NCBI GenBank assembly: GCA_025936955.1
Contig: JAICSL010000134.1
Span: 1-5,511, forward strand
Origin: Nitrososphaeraceae archaeon
GTDB lineage: Archaea > Thermoproteota > Nitrososphaeria > Nitrososphaerales > Nitrososphaeraceae
DNA: 5,511 bases
Direction: 5' to 3'
Each line of letters begins with the position of its first letter. The first letter of the stretch is position 1. The notes beneath the pieces were generated by a model. The model did no database searches. It had not been told where the DNA came from and saw nothing but the letters and a program-made list of their open reading frames with translations. Of this stretch, positions 1 to 5,146 are shown in pieces. A program made the translations under genes and the position numbers.

Positions 1-160
1 CAAGCATATCACATTTAAGAATGAGATTAGCCTTAGTCAGTGTTTTTTTAATTTTTTTTAAAGAGAGAAAAACAACATCGTCCTTCCCAATATCAACTAA
101 ATCATTCTTAAGTTTAGAAGCAACGAGGCGGATAAATTCCTTTTCATCTAAGTTGGTCAT
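1..160 (-). CDS. thiL: ThiL/AIR-synthase-like kinase, N-terminal 53 residues (partial)
   Basis: This is the 5' part of a minus-strand gene cut by the left edge; 53 codons are visible from the ATG at 160. Seen: an N-terminal helix-like stretch (LDEKEFIRLVASKL), then IGKDDVVFLSL at residues 24-34, then LILKCDML at 46-53. The second motif matches the IGDDAAV-type metal/nucleotide loop, and the third matches the strand leading into the 'DMLVE.TDVP' motif, of ThiL and related PurM/HypE-fold (AIR synthase-like) proteins. ThiL phosphorylates thiamine monophosphate to thiamine pyrophosphate in the cytoplasm. The start lies inside the last codons of the upstream mutase gene (17-bp overlap), so the two are co-transcribed and probably translationally coupled. 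A fold-related protein such as HypE or another archaeal AIR-synthase paralog cannot be excluded because the catalytic C-terminal half is missing. Confidence 0.6.
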   Translation of the reverse strand, partial: MTNLDEKEFIRLVASKLKNDLVDIGKDDVVFLSLKKIKKTLTKANLILKCDML

Positions 161-1457
161 ACAATAACATAACCTTTTCATTTACTTGTTTATACAAAGA
201 ATGTGCATTTTCTGGTTTTGATTCAACTGAAATCCTGATAACATGTTCAGTATTGGATGGTCTAATAAGTACCCATGAATCTTCATCTATCACTACTTTG
301 ATACCATCAATTGTCAAAACTTCTGAAAACTCTTTCTTAAATGAATCAGTTAACCTATCCATTATCTTTGAATGGAGAGCAGAATCCATGGGCAACTTTG
401 ATCTAATCTGTGTGTATTGAGAAGCCAGCCATAAACACTCATCTATTAGTTTTTTATCTAAGGAGGAGATTATGGCACTAGCCAAAAAACCATCCCTACA
501 CATATTAAATCTTGGCATAATAAAACCAGCACTGCTTCCTTCACCACCAGCGTCAGCACCTACCTCTAATATTTTATTGACAACATTTGCTTCACCAACT
601 TTTGAATAAAATAGAGAGCAACTGTGCTTCCTTATGTATTTCTCAACAGATATACTAGTATCAATACTTGTCACAAATTTTTTTAAACCGATGCTAACTG
701 CACTTGCAAGACAAATTAAGAGTGTAACATCTGGATTCAATTTTTTTCCCATGTTATCAATTACTACTACACGATCTCCATCCAAATCAAATGCAAAACC
801 AAAGTCGAGTTGATTCTTTATTACCATCATACGCAATTCATCCAAGTTAGTTGCTGCTGGATCAGGATCCCGTGAAGAGATCCCATAGACATTATTGACA
901 TCAAAAAATTTGTGTCCGAGTTTTTTAAATAACTGATCAACATATTTACATGCTGCGCCTCCTCCTGGGTCGAGCCCTAAACGCATGGATTCGGTGGATT
1001 GTGTATGTGCTATCAAGTCGCTGACTTCATTTATGTAATTTGAAACTAAGTTTGATGAGGTACCAAAGTTGTCAGCAACTGACAGACTTTCCTTTAGCAT
1101 CAAGTCTAACTCATTTTCAAAAATGCCTCTTCCGTCTATTATAAACTTAATTCCATTCCAATCCATTGGATTATGTGATGCTGTTATAATCAGGCCTGCA
1201 TCAAATTTTCTTGCCTCCCTAAATACCATAGGAGTTGGAGCAATACCAAGATCATATACATCAATTCCCTGTTCTAATAGGGCAGCTATAACTGTTTGTG
1301 CTAATATTCGTCCTGACGGACGAGTATCTCTGCCTATCACACATTTTCGTCCTGATTTAATCGCAGAGCAAGCAAATATCCGAGAAAATTTGCCAACTGA
1401 TTTAAGGTTAAGATCAGATCCATAAATTCCTCTTACTCCAGAAACAGAGATCTTCAT
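144..1457 (-). CDS. Alpha-D-phosphohexomutase (phosphoglucosamine / phosphomannomutase type)
   Basis: This 437-residue protein interconverts sugar 6- and 1-phosphates through a phosphoserine enzyme, giving precursors for nucleotide sugars. All four signature loops are visible: the N-terminal SGVRGIYG (6-13), the catalytic TASHNP loop with the phosphoserine at S94 (92-97), the Mg-binding DLDGDR loop with D224, D226 and D228, and the C-terminal phosphate loop RPSNTEH (399-405). The sugar-specificity loop reads GGEGSSAG (304-311). It starts like the GGEG of archaeal GlmM but has Ser-Ser where those usually have Asn-Gly, so glucosamine, glucose or mannose specificity is not settled; glmM is the best guess. 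Length is normal for the family (about 440-460). The ATG at 1457 is the first start after an in-frame TAG; the codons just upstream carry no Shine-Dalgarno, which fits a leaderless mRNA. First gene of an operon with the ThiL-like gene, whose start lies within its 3' end. Confidence 0.93.
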   Translation of the reverse strand: MKISVSGVRGIYGSDLNLKSVGKFSRIFACSAIKSGRKCVIGRDTRPSGRILAQTVIAALLEQGIDVYDLGIAPTPMVFREARKFDAGLIITASHNPMDWNGIKFIIDGRGIFENELDLMLKESLSVADNFGTSSNLVSNYINEVSDLIAHTQSTESMRLGLDPGGGAACKYVDQLFKKLGHKFFDVNNVYGISSRDPDPAATNLDELRMMVIKNQLDFGFAFDLDGDRVVVIDNMGKKLNPDVTLLICLASAVSIGLKKFVTSIDTSISVEKYIRKHSCSLFYSKVGEANVVNKILEVGADAGGEGSSAGFIMPRFNMCRDGFLASAIISSLDKKLIDECLWLASQYTQIRSKLPMDSALHSKIMDRLTDSFKKEFSEVLTIDGIKVVIDEDSWVLIRPSNTEHVIRISVESKPENAHSLYKQVNEKVMLLYDQLR

Positions 1458-1478
1458 TAGGAGTGACTATAAGTGATT

Positions 1479-1490
1479 GTAATATTAATT
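1479..1490 (-). promoter_or_regulatory. Possible TATA box of the mutase–thiL operon
   Basis: On the minus strand the AT-only stretch TTAATATTA lies about 25-32 bases upstream of the mutase ATG. That is the distance expected if transcription starts at or next to the start codon. There is no Shine-Dalgarno in the gap, which agrees with a leaderless message. The background is AT-rich, so the box itself is weak evidence. Confidence 0.3.
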
Positions 1491-1525
1491 ATGTTCCAAC
1501 CTATATTTCAGCTGCATTTTGTTTT

Positions 1526-1542
1526 GTCCAAATATTTAGGAC
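1526..1542. repeat. Near-palindrome with GTCC/GGAC arms
   Basis: Seventeen bases with a 4-bp GTCC/GGAC outer arm and a partly symmetric AAATATTT-like core (two mismatched pairs). It lies about 70-85 bases upstream of the mutase ATG. It could be an operator or may be chance in AT-rich DNA. Confidence 0.25.
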
Positions 1543-1653
1543 TTAATAAGTAAACCTTGGACATAAGACACCCAAATTATGGACTGGATGTAGAAATCAT
1601 AGAATACGGTTAGGTCAAATACCTTATTGTCAATTTATGAATATGATAATATA

Positions 1654-1672
1654 GAATACTCAAGTAGTATTC
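1654..1672. repeat. Perfect 7-bp inverted repeat with 5-base spacer
   Basis: GAATACT and AGTATTC flank CAAGT. The arms are perfect and mixed in composition. No T-run follows, so it is not a terminator, and it is too short to be an RNA gene. A dimeric regulator site is possible; it lies about 107 bases upstream of the tRNA and about 200 bases upstream of the mutase start, far for either. Confidence 0.3.
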
Positions 1673-1745
1673 AATACAGGAGATGTTGCCTTTTTATTCA
1701 CCCAATAGCATCGGACAATAAACAAATGAAGGACTAAATAATAAA

Positions 1746-1753
1746 CTATAAAT
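1746..1753 (+). promoter_or_regulatory. Probable TATA box of tRNA-Thr
   Basis: CTATAAAT is centred about 29 bases upstream of the first base of the mature tRNA. That is the normal distance for archaeal TBP/TFB promoters, given a start a few bases 5' of the mature end. Confidence 0.5.
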
Positions 1754-1778
1754 CAGAAAATTTTCTTACAGTTTATCT

Positions 1779-1852
1779 GCCCTAGTAGCTCAGCCTGGCA
1801 GAGCGAAGGTTTCGTAAACCTTAGGTCGTGGGTCCAAATCCCACCTAGGGCT
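1779..1852 (+). tRNA. tRNA-Thr(CGU): tRNA-Thr, anticodon CGU
   Basis: The full cloverleaf folds by hand. The acceptor stem GCCCTAG/CTAGGGC has seven Watson-Crick pairs (1779-1785 with 1845-1851). T8 and A9 are followed by a D stem GCTC/GAGC with the conserved GG in the loop. The anticodon stem AAGGT/ACCTT encloses loop TTCGTAA, so the anticodon is CGT at 1813-1815, reading ACG. A 5-base variable region and T stem GTGGG/CCCAC follow. The first acceptor pairs G1-C72 and C2-G71 and the discriminator U73 fit an archaeal threonine tRNA. No intron is present and the 3' CCA is not encoded. The odd feature is the T loop, TCCAAAT: position 55, almost always U (pseudouridine), is C here. No copy of the tRNA 3' end is seen elsewhere in the window, so there is no sign that it served as an attachment site. 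Confidence 0.96.
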
Positions 1853-1928
1853 TTATAACGAAAGGAACTTTGAAGCATCACGGAGACAAAAATCCTGAAT
1901 AATTAGAGTATATTATCCATATCCTAAG

Positions 1929-2156
1929 TTAAAACGGAAAGTTTTTGGCGCTCAACGCAAGCAAACCTTCTTTTACCCATGGCAGATCAAAATTCTGTCT
2001 CATGGATTTTAAGCGCTCTTTGAGATAAATATAACTCTTCATTTGTATGTTCTACTAATGAGTCAAAGTCTTTTCGCATAGCTCCAGCAATTAGCCCGCA
2101 ACATCATATAAAACTGCTGCATATCTCATATCATCGTGCAATGGAAATTTGCTAGC
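1929..2156 (-). pseudogene. Frameshifted remnant of a small thaumarchaeal protein (possible DUF6659/roadblock-like)
   Basis: Three adjacent minus-strand segments in three different frames read as one protein when joined. First is FPLHDDMRYAAVLYDVAG (about 2091-2147, ended by TAA). Second is LIAGAMRKDFDSLVEHTNEE followed by LYLSQRALK (about 2010-2096, ended by TGA at 1987). Third is SMRQNFDLPWVKEGLLALSA followed by KNFPF and TAA (1929-2006). The order 'RYAAV..D..G.LIAG..R' – acidic 'EE' helix with a Q-rich end – 'NFPF' strand recalls the small roadblock-like/DUF6659 proteins that are common in Nitrososphaerales; this is from memory and is an inference. The start of the protein and its last strand are not recognisable. 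Two frameshifts indicate a decayed gene rather than an active one. An alternative is that the third segment alone (ATG at 2042, 37 residues) is a real small protein. Confidence 0.45.
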
Positions 2157-2359
2157 TTAATCTGGGTCCCGCAATAAATTGAAACCACGGCTATTTTATG
2201 AATGTTATATGGGAGGACAATACCCCATAGAAATGTTGATTTCTGAATGGATGAATTGTATTGGAATCTACAATTTGGTGAGTTGAATATCCGAAACCAA
2301 AACACAATATCAATCATAATATAATATCATAAAATAAGTAATAAGATGTCATAAAAATA

Positions 2360-2366
2360 CTTTAAG
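2360..2366 (+). promoter_or_regulatory. Probable TATA box of the PINA-like gene
   Basis: CTTTAAG is centred about 25 bases upstream of the TTG start at 2388. The intervening bases contain no Shine-Dalgarno, and an in-frame TAA lies ten bases upstream of the TTG. Together these point to a leaderless transcript beginning at or next to the TTG. Confidence 0.45.
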
Positions 2367-2387
2367 CGCCTAATATAACTTAAGCAA

Positions 2388-4220
2388 TTGGAAAATGAAA
2401 AGTTTGTACTAGATACTAGTATAATAATTGATGGCGAAATTACAAAAATGCTTGAATTATACAATATTAAAAACAATAGCGAGATTATAATTCCTTTAGC
2501 AGTTTTGGACGAATTACAGTCTCAGGCCTCTACCAATAAAGAATCTGGGTTTGCTGGGTTAAGTGAACTAAGGAAAATCAGAGAAAAATGCTCAAAAAGG
2601 AACATTAATCTTCGATTTGTAGGTCAAAGACCGAATTTAGAAGATATCCGCCTAGCAAAGCATGGAAGAATTGATGCAATAATAAAAGATGTTGCAATGC
2701 AAGAAGGAGCTACCCTTATTACTGCAGATTATGTTCAAGCTCTCGTAGCTGAAGCACAAGGGATAAAATCTTTACATATAAAAGCTCCTACAAAGACGAC
2801 AAATTTAGAGTTTGAAAAATTCTTTGACGAGAATACAATGAGTGTTCATCTAAAGGAAGGCTTGCATCCTATAGCAAAAAGAGGAAAACCCGGCAAAGCA
2901 GAACTTGTAAAACTGAATGAAGAAAAGATTACGTATCATGAACTCACAAACATCATCGATGAGATTTCCGAAGCATCTAGGGTAACAGGTAAGGGGACTG
3001 TAGAGATTAGTAGAAATGGAGCAACAGTAATTCAGTATGAAAAGTATCGAATTGCTATCACTAGATCTCCATTTTCAGACCATCTAGAAATTACCATAGT
3101 AAGACCGATTGTGAAACTTTCGTTATCCGACTATAATCCCACCGAAAAACTTATGGAAAGATTGTCAGACAAAGCAGAAGGTATAATTATTTCAGGCGCA
3201 CCTGGTTCAGGCAAAAGCACTCTAGCGAGTAGCCTTGCGGAATATTATGTTCAAAAAGGTAAGATAGTTAAGACTTTTGAATCACCCAGAGACCTGCAGG
3301 TCCCCAGAGAAGTAACACAATATGGACCATTAGAAGGAAGTTTCGAAAAAGCTGTTGATATTCTGCTATTAGTCCGTCCAGAGTATACAATTTTTGATGA
3401 GGTGAGAAGAGCAAAAGATTTTCATGTTTTCTGCGATATGCGCTTAGCTGGAGTTGGTATGGTAGGAGTAGTACATGCTAGCAGTCCACTTGATGCAATT
3501 CAAAGATTTATTGGACGGGTAGAACTGGGAATGATCCCTCATATTTTAGATACGATAATATTTGTTAAGGACGGGAGTATTCAGAAAATTTACGATATAT
3601 TATTGACGGTCAGAGTTCCAAGTGGAATGACTGAAGCAGATTTAGCAAGACCGTTGTTGGAAGTTCGTGACTTTGAGAGTGAAAGAATAGAATACGAAAT
3701 TTACACATATGGCGAAGAAAATATTGTAGTTCCAATTGTTGAACTTACGAAGGAGATACAAGAAGACAGTAGACTCAAAAAATTGGCTGAATCTAAAATT
3801 ATGGATACAATAAGGAGGTTTGATCCGAATGCAGAAATTAAAATAATATCAAATAACAGAGTACTGGTGAAAGTAAGTAAAGATGTAGCGCCTCGAATAA
3901 TTGGAAAAGGAGGATCTACTGTATCAGAATTAGAAAAAATATTGGGGATCAAGATTGATATAGAAGTTAAAACCCCTGTATTTGGTAAAGAAATTCATTC
4001 AAAAATAAGTGAATCGGGCTCAGCTATACTCATTCTAGTAGATGAGGAAGCTGTGGGGAAGTCCATCAATGTTTATTGCGAAGACGAATTTATACTTAAT
4101 AGTCAAGTTGGAAAAAAAGCAAGGATAAAGATAGATAAGCGATCAGAAAGTGGTCGAAAAATTATAAACGCGAATCTCGTGGGTGATAATATCAAAGTAT
4201 TCCTAAGTAAAGAATTATGA
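2388..4220 (+). CDS. PINA: PIN–VirB11/PilT-like ATPase–KH protein (PINA, COG1855 family)
   Basis: The 610-residue protein has four parts. A PIN nuclease-type domain (about 4-130) has the acidic residues in place: D9 (LDTS), E42 (LDE), D96 and D114 (TADY). A linker and N-terminal ATPase subdomain run from about 140 to 255. A VirB11/PilT-type RecA-like ATPase (about 255-425) has Walker A GAPGSGKST (270-278), an acidic Walker B TIFDEVR (334-340) and a His box VVHASSP with H363. A KH RNA/DNA-binding domain follows, with GKGG at 506-509. The last ~70 residues look like a small beta-rich (TRAM/OB-like) tail. Known of the family: the Sulfolobus islandicus homolog is a hexameric ATPase that binds the resolvase Hjc and drives Holliday-junction branch migration, so a cytoplasmic role in recombination repair is likely. 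No membrane segments, so it is not a pilus motor. The start is TTG at 2388: the only ATG near it, at 2395, is out of frame, and a stop lies just upstream. The gene stands alone and converges with the MtrA-like gene. Confidence 0.93.
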   Translation: MENEKFVLDTSIIIDGEITKMLELYNIKNNSEIIIPLAVLDELQSQASTNKESGFAGLSELRKIREKCSKRNINLRFVGQRPNLEDIRLAKHGRIDAIIKDVAMQEGATLITADYVQALVAEAQGIKSLHIKAPTKTTNLEFEKFFDENTMSVHLKEGLHPIAKRGKPGKAELVKLNEEKITYHELTNIIDEISEASRVTGKGTVEISRNGATVIQYEKYRIAITRSPFSDHLEITIVRPIVKLSLSDYNPTEKLMERLSDKAEGIIISGAPGSGKSTLASSLAEYYVQKGKIVKTFESPRDLQVPREVTQYGPLEGSFEKAVDILLLVRPEYTIFDEVRRAKDFHVFCDMRLAGVGMVGVVHASSPLDAIQRFIGRVELGMIPHILDTIIFVKDGSIQKIYDILLTVRVPSGMTEADLARPLLEVRDFESERIEYEIYTYGEENIVVPIVELTKEIQEDSRLKKLAESKIMDTIRRFDPNAEIKIISNNRVLVKVSKDVAPRIIGKGGSTVSELEKILGIKIDIEVKTPVFGKEIHSKISESGSAILILVDEEAVGKSINVYCEDEFILNSQVGKKARIKIDKRSESGRKIINANLVGDNIKVFLSKEL

Positions 4221-4312
4221 GAGTAACACTTGCACAGATTACAATATATGATCATTTACTTATGATAATTAAATTTGGAAAATGTAGGATCGTCTTTTGT
4301 CATAGAGCTTAA
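4217..4312 (+). CDS. Possible micro-ORF or truncated gene start coupled to the PINA stop
   Basis: An ATG overlaps the PINA stop codon in an ATGA arrangement, the usual geometry for translational coupling in an operon. It opens a 31-codon frame beginning MRVTLAQITIYDHL. The first eight residues resemble the first strand of nitrilase-superfamily amidohydrolases (M.V.LAQ), but nothing after that does. From 4256 on it lies antisense to the MtrA-like gene. Most likely it is a vestige of a lost downstream gene or chance; an expressed small peptide is possible but unsupported. Confidence 0.15.
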   Translation: MRVTLAQITIYDHLLMIIKFGKCRIVFCHRA

Positions 4313-4795
4313 CGAGGTTTTTATTTCTTGAATATTATCTATCCCTATTAAATCGAAAGTTATGACCTGTTTTCGGAATAACTCAATTTCCTCTTTAGAA
4401 CTCTTCAAAAATGGAGAGGGTCCAATAGCTCTAACGATAATGCCTTTATCGTTCACACCATTTCGATGAAGAGCCAAAATTGCCTGTCCTGCATTATGAC
4501 CTCTCACTTCTTTTCCACATAATATCAGATAATTCAATTCGGGATTTTTTATTGTGAATCGAATAATTGCATCTATTCCTTTGTTTTCTGAAAGCAACCT
4601 TCCTGCAATTAAAATCCGATCCATGATATCTTTTGATTTAGAAATCTCAAATAGTAATTCCATACTTCCTAGTGTGCAAATCGCGATAGATTTGCCTTGG
4701 CCCTTGTAACATTTCTCGTTGACAGGGATCAAAACTTTGCAAACCTTGCCAGCTACATCCTCCAATTTTCTCCTAGATAAAAAATTTAAATTCAA
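4256..4795 (-). CDS. mtrA: Soluble MtrA-like corrinoid-binding protein (methyl-H4MPT:CoM methyltransferase subunit A domain)
   Basis: A 179-residue protein matching the globular domain of MtrA, the corrinoid subunit of the Mtr complex. Visible landmarks: TLGS (41-44), the loop SENKGIDAII (69-78), NPELNYLILCGKEVRGHNAGQ (84-104) and LHRNGV with AIGPSPFL (109-130). H100 in EVRGH aligns with His84 of Methanothermobacter MtrA, the lower axial cobalt ligand, so cobamide binding is plausible. The C-terminal membrane helix of methanogen MtrA is absent; the protein ends just after the globular domain (KDDPTF) and should be cytosolic. No other mtr gene is in the window. Role unknown: perhaps methyl transfer linked to a pterin or to B12. 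The start is uncertain: TTG at 4795 follows a TGA by three codons, and TTG at 4765 (residue 11) has AGGAG four bases before it; the first ATG is residue 45, inside the domain, so it cannot be the start. The 3' ends of this gene and PINA are 35 bp apart. Confidence 0.87.
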   Translation of the reverse strand: MNLNFLSRRKLEDVAGKVCKVLIPVNEKCYKGQGKSIAICTLGSMELLFEISKSKDIMDRILIAGRLLSENKGIDAIIRFTIKNPELNYLILCGKEVRGHNAGQAILALHRNGVNDKGIIVRAIGPSPFLKSSKEEIELFRKQVITFDLIGIDNIQEIKTSLSSMTKDDPTFSKFNYHK

Positions 4796-4820
4796 TCTAT
4801 ATGCTCACAATTCAACTTTT

Positions 4821-4830
4821 CATAATAAGA
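4821..4830 (-). promoter_or_regulatory. Possible TATA box of the MtrA-like gene
   Basis: On the minus strand, CTTATTATG lies about 27-35 bases upstream of the TTG at 4795. This would suit a leaderless or very short-leader transcript from that start. The motif is weak in such AT-rich DNA. Confidence 0.3.
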
Positions 4831-4938
4831 AGGTTATTACGGGTAGAATGGAAAAGGTTCACGAATCAGTAACAGTACTAGTATGTTATTATAATATTAT
4901 TGATTTAGATTAAATAAAATATTTAATTACCAATCTGA

Positions 4939-5146
4939 TTATCTCATAGGTATGGTATGATACACAAGCACCTTCTCACTGGTTTCATCGTATTTTCCAG
5001 TCACTATAAATAAATAACTTGTTGTTTGAGTTCGATTGAATATCTTAAAAATCAGCTTTTGCTGTTTATTTATGAAATTGCTTTAAAATTTTTGATGTAA
5101 CGTGATATGTTAGTTCATTGAACTTGATTTTTCTGTTTAGATACAT
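4939..5146 (-). pseudogene. Possible two-frame gene remnant, unidentified
   Basis: On the minus strand an ATG at 5146 opens 26 codons (MYLNRKIKFNELTYHVTSKI, then LKQFHK and TAA at 5066). A second frame overlapping its end (open from 5082) continues KQQKLIFKIFNRTQTTSYLF, then IVTGKYDETSEKVLVYHTI, and stops with TAA at 4939. A single indel around 5066-5082 would join them into about 67 residues with a protein-like mix of charged, hydrophobic and small residues. I do not recognise a family. Stretches of this length are expected by chance here, so the call rests only on composition and on the adjoining frames. Confidence 0.2.

Larger units (their letters stand above)
1458..1778. other. Intergenic region between the mutase operon and tRNA-Thr
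   Basis: About 320 bp between divergently transcribed units. I see no protein-coding frame worth calling on either strand; the longest open stretches are about 20 codons. It holds the likely minus-strand promoter at its left end, the likely tRNA promoter at its right end, and two short inverted repeats (1526-1542 and 1654-1672). The nonamer ATAGAATAC occurs twice, near 1600 and 1651, the second copy running into the larger inverted repeat. Confidence 0.6.
1853..2387. other. Gene-poor gap between tRNA-Thr and the PINA-like gene
   Basis: About 535 bp without an intact gene. No strong oligo-T terminator follows the tRNA (only TTT). The middle part (1929-2156) carries the minus-strand gene remnant listed separately. 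The right part (about 2160-2340) has an open minus-strand stretch whose predicted residues (many Phe, Asn, Ile and Cys, with no motif) do not look like a protein. The last 30 bases hold the PINA promoter. Confidence 0.55.

Noticed and set aside
1069..1425. Plus-strand open frame of 118 codons inside the mutase gene
   Set aside because: It is antisense to a clearly coding, motif-rich gene, and the residue sequence has no recognisable domain.
1779..1852. tRNA-Thr as an integration site for a mobile element
   Set aside because: No repeat of the tRNA 3' end and no integrase motif is found in the 3.6 kb downstream.
1853..1860. Terminator after the tRNA
   Set aside because: Only three T residues follow the discriminator region, too few to call an archaeal oligo-T terminator.
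2126..2317. Minus-strand open frame of 63 codons in the gap before PINA
   Set aside because: Composition (many Phe, Asn, Ser, Cys), no motif and no promoter. It overlaps the better-supported remnant in another frame.
3701..3952. Minus-strand open frame of 83 codons inside the PINA KH region
   Set aside because: It is antisense to the conserved KH domain; its Ser/Ile/Leu richness is a by-product of the opposite strand.
4719..4913. Plus-strand open frame of 64 codons over the start of the MtrA-like gene
   Set aside because: The first third is antisense to MtrA and the rest is AT-rich intergenic DNA with no protein-like pattern.
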